A stretch of 64,000 nucleotides of DNA, from positions 4,558,433-4,622,432 of the forward strand of contig NC_019868.2 in NCBI RefSeq assembly GCF_002234675.1, given 5' to 3'. The notes under the pieces are model-generated. The model was given only the letters and a program-made list of their open reading frames with translations. It was not told the DNA's origin and made no database searches. This stretch comes from Oryzias latipes. Lineage: Eukaryota; Chordata; Actinopteri; Beloniformes; Adrianichthyidae. Made by a program: the position numbers and the translations under genes. Below are positions 1 through 23,200 of the stretch, in pieces (position 1 is the first letter of the stretch; each line of letters opens with the position of its first letter).

Positions 1-1499
1 CTAAGGTGCAGACACGACTATGTTTAACCAGTAATTTATTAACTTCAGTTAAATCCAGACCCGTTTGAAACAGCTTCTGGTCAGAATGTCAATTCTTCCT
101 TTATTGGTACAGATGATCTTCAAAAATCCTTCTGTCACAGCCAACACACTGTTGTCCCTTTTGTTACAGAGCTATCACTGCAGTCTATAAATTGGTCCAG
201 TCTGCTTTCTCATTGACAACACGTTTAGTTCATATACAAAATTAACTACTGTGTTAGTGTAGAGTCTAACCAAAGACAAGCCAAAGTAGCAGAATCATGA
301 ATGAAAACATGACATCTGACAGGTGCAATAAAAGCACAAACCTAAAGAATATCAACAAAAACAATAACACATTCAAAGGTCACAACTTAGTGCTTTAAAT
401 CATTATAGTCAGAGTGAGTCGTTTTTGGGTGGGGTGGTGTTTTCAGGGAGATGGTAAAGTTGTCATGGAAAGTTAGGGATCTTGGTTTGGGTTCAGAAAA
501 TTTGGATCCATCTTTTTTTTTTAATTCATAAGCATTTTATTGAACAGAAACTGTTGGTCTTATGTTTATGGAGAATTCCAATGTGTTTATGAGAAAAACT
601 GCAGAAGATGAGAGACTTTAATGAGAAACAGTCACAGCATTCCAAGCAGAAACAGGATGTGACAGCACGATGGTTTTAACCTCAGAACAAAAGGTCAGAG
701 CAGTTTAGAACTTCAGTGTCTTGTGGCCTTTGGCTGTATGTGGGACTGAGTGACCTCTTCATCCCAGCACTCCAAACAGGAAGTACAAGCTGGTTCCAAG
801 AAGACCATTAATTATTTTTTCTATTTGTCAGATTAACCGTTCTTGCTCTACTACCTTTTTTAGCATGTTCTTCTTAATGTTATTTTTTTAACGTGTTTTC
901 TGAAGTTCAAGCTATTCAAGTTATAAACTGACTATCAGCAGCCTCTGTAAAAGCATCTGGTGTCACGTCCAAACTTTGAAATGTCTGCTTGACAGATTCT
1001 CCTGAGCCCGCTGTCCTGTGGTCGGGGTGTGGAATTCCAACAAGCTCACTCCTGATTGGCGAGAGTGGTTGCCAGAGAAATGTTCACATGACCAATGCAG
1101 AACACAATTCTGACAAATGTTTAAGGGAAAATGGTGACTGAATTGGCTTCATTACGTTGGAGTCAGAGGTGAGTCGTTTTTCCTGGAGCACAGTCACACT
1201 CATTAAGTCCAGTTATCTTAAACTAAGTTAATTAACCTGAAACCAATATGCATTCAAGCGCTCATTTTTCAATGAAAAATCCATGCTCATAAATGTTTCA
1301 GGCTTTTCAGAACTCTCACATTCACTTGTAGCTACATCTATTTTTAGGACTGTTTTCAGGCTCTACGAGTAGCACATGAGACCTTTGAATGCCCATTAAA
1401 AGTTCAATCAGGTTGAACTTTGACTAGTCTGGGACTTGGATTTGGTAGTGATGTATAGATGAGGTCCACTTTTAATTTACAGAAGTACCAACAGTTTGG
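1..1499. other. No gene seen; AT-rich flank
   Basis: I see no exon of a recognisable protein on either strand, no long open frame and no clear repeat family. Several TTTATT motifs near the left edge would be AATAAA on the minus strand, so the edge could be the 3' UTR of a minus-strand gene lying to the left. That is only a possibility. Confidence 0.3.
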
Positions 1500-1745
1500 A
1501 AATTGGTCATAGAGGAAAAATTAATAATTGCGGTTTGCGCCCAGCGGGAATTCTATGAAAACCAAATCTTTCATATATCGGAATAGAGCTGTGAAAGAAA
1601 AAACCTGGAGCAGAATTCACCAGATTTGCTCCACTTAGATTTTTCACCATGGCTCTTCCAACTGTAGGTGGCAGACACGTGCTAAGAAAAAGAAGAATCT
1701 GCTCCCTGCTGTACAAGGGCTAAACGTGGGTTCAAGAACGTGCAT
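1500..1745 (-). repeat. Dispersed repeat family A, copy 1
   Basis: One of four diverged copies of the same roughly 220-bp sequence in this window; the others are near 10840, 16020 and 53460. Shared blocks, read on the minus strand here, are a CAGTTGGAAGAG segment, TTTCTTTCACAGCTCTATTC, a CATAGAATTCC block, CAATTATTAATTT and an end near CAAACTGTTGG. No protein is encoded. It looks like a non-autonomous element, but I cannot define its termini or superfamily. Confidence 0.6.
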
Positions 1746-1811
1746 CACATGCCCAGTTTAAATGCAGCATTACATTTATACGATTTTCTCAAATTAAGTA
1801 AATATTGTAAC

Positions 1812-2092
1812 AACCCAGCTGGTACATCACTATAACTGAACTGCTAATAGAGCAGCTTCATTGGAGAGCTGAGCGTGCCCCATACACCGCACGACCCTGG
1901 ACAGTCTCAGAGAGGAAGAAATAGGCAGAGAAGCAAAGTCTCCTTTTCAGCATCAACACCCATTTAATTGAACACACAAACAGCATGGACGTGATTTGTG
2001 TTCCCAGCCCACTCACTCATGGTTTTCACATCACAATTCCCCACTTCCCATGAGTCTTAGGGGCTGGAGGCAGGGCTAACCCCAGGTTGCTA
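1812..2092 (-). repeat. 3' LTR of the fossil element
   Basis: Matches 3922-4203 along its whole length in the same orientation. The best-conserved stretches are the AGCTGGTA edge and a block near 2036-2062 (CCCCACTTCCCATGAGTC). The boundaries come from where the two copies stop matching. Confidence 0.65.
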
Positions 2093-3921
2093 AACTGCCC
2101 CCACGTGAGAGGGTTAAGCATCCCCCACAACCCTCACATAGCTGAGAACCAAACACAAACAGCAAAACACATGAACACCATGGCTGAAGACTCATGCTCA
2201 CAATCCTGGGTTCCAACCACCACCTCCCAGCTAGCTGGGTTCGCACACCTGTTACTGACACCGTTTCATGCTAGTATGTGCCCAGCCAGCAGAGTCAAAC
2301 ACTGTCCCTGCAGCCGCGGCAACACCTCCATCAGGGTGCACGTCACCTTGGGGAAGTACACTCTCTCAAAACAAAGAGCTGCACATCAGCGGCGAAGGTC
2401 CCCAGGCGTTTGTCGTTTCTACTATAGACTGGAGAGACTCCAGCTGCTGTTGTCAGAGGGGTGGGGGTGAAGCCCCAGAGCAATCAAAACTTTTAGGGAT
2501 CCGCTGGGGAGTTTGCCAGTCACTCCTGAGACAGCCAAAGCCTTGGTAGTTAAAAGGTTTTAATAAAATTGTCTAAAACCAGGAATGGTAAAAAAAAACA
2601 AAAAAAAAAAAAAAACGAAAAAAACAAGAATGACATAAAACACATGTAAAGCCGTCGCATCAGGAGTCTTCAGGAGAACGGTGGTGGTTATTGTCCAAAT
2701 GACGGTATTGTCCAAGTGTCCACCTTGACGTTCGTCCCACACCCAAGTCCTTCACATGAGCAGGCCTGCACTCCAAGCCACCAGTACACATGCAATAAAA
2801 ACAAGGCAAACCCACAAATAGTCTTAAAAGCACTAAAACAGTCATGCAAGAGAGATAAAAGTCAATCCATACAGACCCAATTAAAATCCACTGGTGACTG
2901 AGCTACAGGCTGTTCATAGAATCTCAGGGTGTAGCTGGCACACTTAACTTTAGGAAGGGTGAAGCCCGTTCACCCCTCTGCGTCTCCAAATGGCAGTGTG
3001 AGATCTTTCCGGGGCTGTGCTGCCTCCCTCCTCCTCCACGTGAGCGGTTTGCTGGTCCACGCCCTGATGAAGACCTGTGGTGGCTGTGGCCAGTGCTCTG
3101 CCGCCTCCCCGTCGTGAATTGCACACCTCCAGCTCCAAGCCCTCTCCTGCCTGCCCCTTGCAGGTTGCACCCAAGCGTCAAGGACCTCGCGTCTCTGGCT
3201 CCGACAGCAGGCCAAACTCAAACGCCACAGGCTCCAGGCGCTGGCTCCAACAGTCCTCTTGCTGCAGGCTGTGCCCAAGTGTCAGGAACCCCACACGCTG
3301 GCTCCAACAGTCCTCTTCCTGCCCTCACCGGCCACACACTGGTGCTCTATAAGAGAATAACAGCCTCCCTGCTCTGTGTGTGACCACGCCCTCCCACACA
3401 GGTGTCCTTCATCCACAATCAGCAAGTTGTGCAAGCCGACACAAACTACCTGCTGACACTGTCGCTCTAATGCTGCTGTCCGTGCAGACAGGTCTCGCAG
3501 CTCCGCAGAGGAGAGGCCCAGTAGTACCTGGAGTGTAGCGTCCTCCAACGCCAGGCCTGGGTGTGTAACAAGTCTCCTCGGGACTCCAGCCCTCATGGCC
3601 GGTCGCCAAGTTGACCTGAGCCAGGTGTGGTTCCAGTGGTGTTAAGGCAATGCGTCGCAAAAGTTCGACTGGGCTGCACACCGTCATCACAGACTGCTCT
3701 AGACTGCACTGGCGTGGAAACCCAACTCGCAGGGACAGGCTGCAGATGACGGAAGGTGCTCGTACCATCAGGGGTATGATTTCGCACTTGCTCCTCCCTT
3801 GTCCCGAGTCGGCTCCAGGCTGTGAATTTGTTCCTCCATCTCAGCCTTCTCTCGCTCCACAGCTTAGCTCTCCATGGCGCAGCAGTATTGGCTAAGGATC
3901 CCACTTCTGACACCAATCTAA

Positions 3922-4203
3922 TGACCCAGCTGGTATATCACTATAGCCGAGTTGCTACTCAAGTGGCTTCATTGGGGAGCTGTAAGTGCCTCATACACCA
4001 CACAATCCTGCACAGTCTCAGTGAGGAAGACATAGGCAGAGAAACAATGTCTCCTTATTAGCATCAATGCCTAGTTCTTTGGACTAACCACAAACAACCA
4101 AACAGCATGGTGGTCACTAATGTTCCCAGCCCTCTCACTCGTGGTTTTCACATCAAAATTCCCCACTTCCCATGAGTCTTAGGGGCTAACCTACAGGTCG
4201 CTA
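3922..4203 (-). repeat. 5' LTR of the fossil element
   Basis: Partner of 1812-2092. Its inner edge lies a few bases from the primer-binding-like sequence, which sets the reading direction as minus. Its outer edge abuts the tail of a LINE fragment. Confidence 0.65.
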
Positions 4204-5285
4204 GTTTCAGTTTAGTTTTTTATTTCAAACACAAAACAAATGAAAAATCAACACAGTGGTTTAAAAGACATAAAACAATACAGTATGCTTGAAAAAGAGT
4301 GGGTTGAAGTGAAATCTTGTCTGCTCCCACCCCTTTTTACAAAACCTGATGATGTGCGTATTTCTAATTACCGATAGGTATAAAAAATTCACGGTACAAT
4401 TCTGCATGGCAACTGTGCTAAAGTGACATTTTTTGTTTTAATTAATCATTTCTGGCCTTATACAGTTCTATTAGTGACTTCTTGTAGGTTTTTTTGAATA
4501 CATGTAAAGTTTTGGTTTGTTTTAAACCCTCATCCAATCCATTCCATTAATCCACACCACAATTAGATAAATACATTTTCTTTTTTATTGTTCGAATGCA
4601 CTGCTTTTTGAAATTCAGTTGTTTTCTTGGATTGTAACTCCCGTCTCTGTCTTTGAACATCTGCTGTAAGTTTATTGGAAGTAAGTTGTATCTGGCTTTG
4701 TACATGACGAGAGCTGTTTTCAGTATCACCAAATCCCATAGTTTCAATAAACGCGACAAGATATATAAACACTGTAGGTTTGTTTTATATGTAATTTCCC
4801 CAAACTTCTACACTGTACTGTACATATGGTAGTATTATGAATGAATATATTAGTAAACGTGCTTTGTTATTGAGAGTATGGCCCGTTTTTCCCAACACTG
4901 CTATGCTTTTAGCAATTTTAGCTCTGACCTGCTTTATTTGTGGTGTCCAGTTTATTTTGTCGTCCAGAATTACTCCAAGGAACTTGATTTCAGACACTCT
5001 TTCCAGAACATGGTTATCAATGGCAACTTTTATTTCTGAATCTGTAAGAATGTGGCGATTTCCGAAAATCATAAATTTAGTGTTGTTTACACTGAGTTTA
5101 TTTTTGTCAAACCATTGTTGTAGTTTCCCTAATTCTGTATTTACTGTTTACAATTTCCCTGAGGCTCTCCCATTCAATATGTTTATTTCACTAAGAGAGC
5201 TGAAGTTTATTACTATGGACAGAGAATTTGCATTAGCTAATGGGCATATTCTACTATTGCAGAATCACAGAATTCTCTAAACGTT
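4204..5285 (-). mobile_element. 5'-truncated LINE, reverse-transcriptase C-terminal part
   Basis: Minus-strand translations give the post-catalytic part of a non-LTR reverse transcriptase: LQQWFDKNKLSVN and FMIFGNR, then KFLGVILDDKINW (near 4975), then LIYSFIILPYVQYSVEVWGN (4790-4850). After at least one frame change come an NLLPINLQQMF segment and SNCGVDLWNGLDE near 4540. The 3' end has an AATAAA-rich tail next to the LTR at 4203. The polymerase fingers and palm and the endonuclease are missing, so it is dead. The clade is not settled; a CR1/L2/Rex-like or related fish LINE fits. Confidence 0.75.
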
Positions 5286-5379
5286 ATTTCTTTTGTGGGT
5301 ATGAAATTTGAACTTTGGTTTAGAAAGAAACTAGAATTTGTCCTGCTGGGACAGTTTCTCTTGTCTCCTTCCCGGGAAG

Positions 5380-5557
5380 AAGTCGGTCAAAGGGGACGCA
5401 GCCAGCGCGGTGACGTCACATAATGTTGACGCATGCGCAACTGACCTTTGTCAGCCACCGTGTGTTTCCTCAGGAGCGACTGTACCGTGGGGTCTGCGCG
5501 CGACAGAACCAGGACTAGGACCGCGGGAAGGTGGACAGAATCGGCTGTGGCTCTGAG
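5380..5557 (+). promoter_or_regulatory. CpG-rich promoter and probable noncoding first exon of ABHD18
   Basis: A GC- and CpG-rich island in AT-rich surroundings. It holds a perfect CRE palindrome TGACGTCA (5411-5418) and an NRF1-like GCATGCGC core (5431-5438), both typical of TATA-less housekeeping promoters. A plausible donor for a noncoding first exon is CTCTGAG|GTAGCA at 5557/5558. The first coding exon follows about 770 bp downstream behind an acceptor ending at 6330. The transcription start is not determined. In mammals this gene shares a divergent promoter with MFSD8; no MFSD8 exon is visible to the left here. Confidence 0.55.
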
Positions 5558-5904
5558 GTAGCAAACCCGTTCTAGTTCTGGTTCTGTCCAACGGGCGTTT
5601 GAGCTGAAAGGCCGGTCAGGAGACCGCGTGTGGATAAAAAAAAAAGAAAAAAACTTATGTAATACTTTAGTGATTTCGGACAGGTAGAGAAGGAGGAGTC
5701 TGGGTCTATCATCGAAGACTTTGCTCCGATCAGAGGCAGAGTCAGGGTAATCATGTAAAGCAGAACCATCACGTTTCGCCGTAATGTCCCAAACTCACGA
5801 CGATCCTCAGTGTGGTTTGTTCACGCTGACGCTCACAGTCACACAGCTTAGTGACATCACGATGTTTGATACACGTGCTCAAAGGGGAGGAGCCTAGAGT
5901 TCAG

Positions 5905-18223
<12,319 letters not shown>

Positions 18224-18314
18224 CCTTGAATCCAGGACTGGGGACTGGGGGGCACAATGAAAGGAATGGCTGACGATCCATGATCTGATGACGTTTTTAA
18301 ACTATTTGTACTCT

Positions 18315-18320
18315 AATAAA
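18315..18320 (+). terminator. ABHD18 poly(A) signal
   Basis: AATAAA 92 bp after the TAG stop codon at 18221-18223, the first such hexamer downstream. It predicts a short 3' UTR. Confidence 0.75.
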
Positions 18321-18857
18321 CCCACAAACGGACCACGTCGAGTCGTGTCTCTGTGTCTTGGGGGGCCGGGGGGCTTGAGGGCCAGATGAAAGTGAAACTC
18401 TGCTCTGAATATTGTTTTTACATTCTGTGGACTCTTTGCTCACAAACTGGGAGCAGCGCCCCCCAGTGGAGACGGTGGAATGACTCAGAAGCTTCAGCGA
18501 TGCGGCTGAGGAGAAGCCTCTGTAGCTCCTGACGGCCTCAGCCGTCCGCTCAGGTGTGACGAACGGGGTCGTCAGAGCGGTCTGAGATCCTCTGGATCTG
18601 CAGCTCATCTCGGAGCGCCATGAGGCCGTCTACCTGACGGGAAGCAGGCGGAAGCAGGAGTCCTGCTTTCCATAAACAGAGTAACGTTCCTGTCGGCCTG
18701 CACTGTCTCCAAATCCTGACCCCCACACACACACACCTCTGCTTGTCCTCATGAGATCCTGACGGGAAGCAGGACGGCCAAACCAGCACTGTCTAGGTGG
18801 AAAAGAGAGGTGGAGGGCAGTGATGGAAGCCCCCCTCCCTACACACAAAATCGTCAC

Positions 18858-18930
18858 TGGATCAATAACAGTACCAAGAACATGAAGCATAGCCTCTATG
18901 CTTCATGTTCTTGGTACTGTTATTGATCCA
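18858..18930. repeat. Perfect palindrome, 35-bp arms, 3-nt loop
   Basis: The left arm 18858-18892 is the exact reverse complement of the right arm 18896-18930; the loop is CCT. The pairing continues for about four more bases beyond one mismatch. It lies about 540 bp past the ABHD18 poly(A) signal. No terminal motif or target duplication marks it as a transposon. Confidence 0.9.
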
Positions 18931-18940
18931 ATGACAGGGT

Positions 18941-20090
18941 TAAGTCAGGAACTTTGTTGTTTTTGGGTGAAAAAGTGTTGGATCTTAAAACCAGTTTTAC
19001 ATCTTTAAAACGTCCCTTTTCTTCAGAATTATTTTAATTTGTTCAATTGTAACCATTTTTTCAGTTTATCCTTTTCTTCCCATTGAATTTTCATCATTAT
19101 TCATGATCATTTTTGCAGAAATGTAGTGATTTTCTTAGGTCACAGCTGCTGGTTTTAAGAAGAAGAGATCCTGACTAAGTTCAGGCGTCTCCCACCTGAA
19201 AGCCTGCAGGATCCGTCAGATTCATCGTTTCATTTTTGTTGTCATGGAGGAAGGAAGTCAATTCAGGGCGTCTTAATGGAAGATGATATTTGACAAATTT
19301 CCTTTCAGTAGATCAGATGTTGATAGAGTAAAAATCTGATCTGTTTCACTTCTCATTTTGTGTTTCCATAATTAAGTCATATTTAAAGACGTTAAACGTA
19401 ATTTGCTCCACATCTCTGATGTCATTTAGCACCTTATGGGCTGATCTTTAGTCAATTCTTTTCTTTTGTTGGTTTGAAAAAAATCTTCTGAAAGTCTTTT
19501 AAGAATTTTTTTTCTACAAAGGAAAGAAAAAGATCAATGCTATGAAATGTGAGAATGAAAAAATTCTCTTTTATAAAATACATACACATATACATTATTC
19601 CTTTTTTATCCATAACTTTATGAGTTTCATATTCTTGCTATCTGCATGAACGCCTTCACATCTTTACCACACCATCTGTTATGGAGGAAGAGAATGAAAA
19701 CTCACCAGACCGATCAAATACTATGAGAAAGTGCAGATAATCCCAAAAGGATGTGATTCAGGGTTTAATAATCCTTCATCCGACATCTGTGATCTCTGAG
19801 AAATGTCGTATATAATAATTATAAAAATGTTTTATATTAAAATAGAACATGAACATGACTAATTCTAAGCAGAAACATTCAATTACAAAAAAAAAAAAAA
19901 TAGGCCTATTTATTTCTACATTTTTTTTTTTTTTTTTTTTCAGATTAGTTCTAAATTTACAACCAAATACACAGGAGCTCCAGCATAGAGGAATGTGCAA
20001 TAATGCTTTTTCCAGAATTGCACCCGTCTCATTTAAATATTTACATGTGAACAACTCCTAGATGAGCAGACTATTAGTACAGGTTTAAAT
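18941..20090. other. Intergenic AT-rich stretch, nothing recognised
   Basis: AT-rich, with a pure T run near 19921-19940 and an A run near 19888-19900. No exon, gene or repeat family recognised. Confidence 0.4.
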
Positions 20091-20094
20091 GAAT

Positions 20095-20281
20095 CTGTGG
20101 TGCACAGCGGTCCACGTTTGATAAGAATGCTGCAAGTTTGCTTCCCTCTTTGCTTGGCAACGTGTCAAAGTGTCCTTGGGCAAGGCACTGAACCCCACAT
20201 TGCTCCCGGTCCGCTAGCACCTTGCATAACATTTCTGGCACCACCACTGGGTCAAAAGGACAGGAAAGGTATTTGTCTTTC
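20095..20281 (+). repeat. SINE family E fragment (host of the RTE insertion)
   Basis: Contains GTGTCCTTGGGCAAGGCACT, GAACCCCACATTGCTCCC and CACCACTGGG, the body of a common fish tRNA-headed SINE also present at 32930-33110. The copy is followed directly by the target site of the RTE LINE. Confidence 0.55.
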
Positions 20282-20298
20282 ATGCAGAGGAACAAGCA
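20282..20298 (+). repeat. 5' target-site duplication of the RTE LINE
   Basis: 17-bp sequence ATGCAGAGGAACAAGCA, found again without change at 23427-23443. It brackets the LINE exactly and fixes both of its ends. Confidence 0.9.
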
Positions 20299-23200
20299 AT
20301 CTAGCCACAGGGGTTGCAAGCCAGTTGCCTCTGTGCCGGTCCCAAGCCCGGATAAATAGAGAGGGTTGCGTCAGGAAGGGCATCCGGCGTAAAAATTGCC
20401 AAATAACCATGCGAATCATCCACAATAGTTTAGACATACCGGATCGGTCGAGGCCCGGGTTAACAACGACCGCCACCGATGCTGTTAACCTACAGGGTGT
20501 CGGTGGAAATTTGACTACTGTTGGTCGAAGAAAGAGCGAGGCAGAAGGGCACGTGGCCAGAGAGAGAAGGGAAAAGGCAGGAACATAGGTTTGAGAATAG
20601 GGACTCTTAACGTTGGCACAATGACAGGGAAAGGCAGAGAGCTGGCAGACATGATGGAGAGAAGGAAAGTAGATGTACTGTGTGTGCAGGAGACAAGGTG
20701 GAAGGGCAGCAAGGCACGTAGTATTGGAGGAGGATACAAACTTTTCTATCATGGTGTTGATAGGAAGAGAAACGGGGTAGGAGTGATTCTGAAGGGGGAG
20801 TTTGTAAACAGTGTTCTAGAGGTGAAAAGAGTCTCAGACAGGATGATGAGCCTAAAGTTAGAAATTGAAGGGGTGATGGTGAATGTAGTCAGTGGGTATG
20901 CGCCACAGGTTGGCTGTGAGTTAGAAGTGAAGGAGAGATTCTGGAGTGAGTTGGATGAGGTCATAGAGAGTTTTCCCAGAGGAGAGAGAGTTGTTATTGG
21001 AGCAGACTTTAATGGGCATGTTGGTGAGGGCAACAGAGGTGATGAGGAGGTGATGGGCAGGTTTGGTGTGAAGGAAAGGAATCTGGAGGGACAGATGGTG
21101 GTGGACTTTGCGAAGAGGATGGAAATGGCTGTAGTCAACACTTACTTCCAGAAGAGAGAGGAACATAGAGTGACATACAGAAGTGGAGGTAGGAGTACTC
21201 AGGTGGACTACATCCTATGTAGACGAGGTCATTTGAGAGAGGTTAATGACTGCAAAGTGGTGGTAGGAGAGAGTGTTGCCAGACAGCACCGCATGGTGGT
21301 GTGTAAGATGACTCTGGAGGTCAGGAAGAAGAAGAGAGGGAAAACAGAAAAGAAGACCAAGTGGTGGAAGCTACAGAATGAAGAAACTTGTGAGGAATTT
21401 AGGCAGAAGTTGAGGCAGGTCCTGGGTGGTCAGGATGAACTTCCAGATGACTGGGAAACTACAGCAGAGATTATCAGGGAAACAGGTAGGAAGGTGCTAG
21501 GTGTGTCATCTGGAAAGAGGAAAGACGGTAAAGAGACTTGGTGGTGGAATGAGGAAGTACAGGAATGCGTCCAGAGGAAGAGGTTGGCTAAAAGGAAGTG
21601 GGATGTAGAAAGGACTGAGGAAGGTAGACAGGAGTACAAGGAAGCGCAGCGTAGAGTGAAGAGAGAGGTGGCAAAGGCCAAACAGAAAGCTTACGATGAG
21701 CTTTATGACAGGTTAGACACAAAGGAAGGAGAGAAGGACTTGTACAGGCTAGCCAGACAGAGAGACAGAGATGGGAAGGACGTGCAACAGATAAGGGCGA
21801 TTAAGGACAGAGATGGAAAGGTGCTAACAACCCAAGAGAGTGTACAGAAAAGATGGAAGGAGTATTTTGAGGAGCTGATGAACGAGGAAAATGACAGGGA
21901 AAGAAGGGAGGAAGATGTGGTTGTTGTGGAGCAGGAAGTAGCAGAGATTGGAAAGGATGAGGTTAGGAAGGCTCTGAAAAGGATGAAGAGCGGAAAGGCC
22001 GTTGGTCCTGATGACGTACCTGTGGAGGTATGGAAGTGCTTAGGAGAGACAGCAGTGGAATTTCTAACGAGTTTGTTCAATAGGATTTTAGAGAGTGAGA
22101 AGATGCCTGAGGAATGGAGGAGAAGCGTTCTGGTCCCGATCTTTAAGAACAAGGGTGACATGCAGAACTGCAGCAACTATAGAGGAATAAAGTTGATGAG
22201 CCACACAATGAAGCTGTGGGAAAGAGTAGTGGAAGCCAGGCTTAGGAAGAAGGTGGAGATTTGTGAGCAGCAGTATGGTTTCATGCCCCGTAAGAGCACC
22301 ACTGATGCCATTTTTGCTTTGAGAATGTTGATGGAAAAGTACAGAGATGGTCAGAAGGAGCTGCATTGTGTGTTCGTAGATTTAGAGAAGGCGTATGACA
22401 GGGTGCCGAGGGAGGAGCTGTGGTACTGTATGAGGTCGTCTGGAGTGGCAGAGAAGTATGTCAGAGTAGTTCAGGACATGTATGAGAGAAGTATGACGGT
22501 GGTGAGATGTGCTGTAGGTCAGACAGAGGAGTTCAAGGTGGAGGTGGGACTACACCAAGGATCAGCTTTGAGTCCTTTTTTGTTTGCTATGCTGATGGAC
22601 AGGCTGACAGACGAGGTAAGACAGGAATCTCCCTGGACAATGATGTTTGCGGATGACATTGTAATTTGCAGTGAGAGTAGAGAGCAGGTGGAGGAACAGC
22701 TAGAGAGGTGGAGGTTTGCTCTGGAAAGAAGAGGTATGAAGGTCAGTCGTAGTAAGACAGAATACATGTGTCTGAACGACAGGGATCAAGGTAGAAGCGT
22801 TAGGTTACAGGGGGCTGAGGTGAAGAAGGTGCAGGAGTTTAAGTACTTGGGGTCAACAGTTCAGTGTGATGGGGATTGTGGAAAAGAGGTGAAGAGGCGA
22901 GTGCAGGCAGGTTGGAGCGGTTGGAGGAAAGTGTCAGGAGTGTTGTGTGACAGAAGAGTGCCAGCAAGACTCAAAGGAAAGGTGTACAAGACAGTGGTGA
23001 GACCAGCTCTGCTCTATGGGTTAGAGACGGTAGCAGTGAGACAGAGACAAGAGGCTGAGATGGAGGTAGCGGAGATGAAGATGTTGAGGTTCTCCTTAGG
23101 AGTGACCAGGTTAGACAGGATAAGGAACGAGTACATCAGAGGGACGGCTCACGTTGCCTGTGTTAGCGACAAAGTCAGAGAAGCCAGACTGAGATGGTTT

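Larger units (their letters stand above)
1812..4203 (-). mobile_element. Decayed LTR retrotransposon (fossil), minus strand
   Basis: Two direct repeats of about 280 bp (1812-2092 and 3922-4203) flank about 1.8 kb and look like the 3' and 5' LTRs of an element read on the minus strand. Just inside the right-hand LTR (about 3900-3916) lies a primer-binding-like sequence that reads TTGGTGTCAGAAGTGGG on the minus strand, a form common in Ty3/gypsy-type elements. The interior contains short tandem duplications but no polymerase domain that I recognise, so this is a non-autonomous or strongly shortened copy. The LTRs differ at very roughly one base in six or seven by eye, so the insertion is old, and it is thoroughly broken. 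Confidence 0.65.

Noticed and set aside
1-5300. MFSD8, expected as divergent neighbour of ABHD18
   Set aside because: I looked for the transmembrane exons of this transporter on the minus strand and found only LINE, LTR and unassigned sequence. If present it lies outside the window.
5338-5556. 72-codon plus-strand frame over the ABHD18 promoter
   Set aside because: It coincides with the CpG island and probable noncoding first exon. Its composition explains the open frame, and it has no similarity to ABHD18.
20749-22767. Minus-strand open frames across the RTE element
   Set aside because: They are antisense shadows of the purine-rich 936-codon reverse-transcriptase frame and show no independent motifs.
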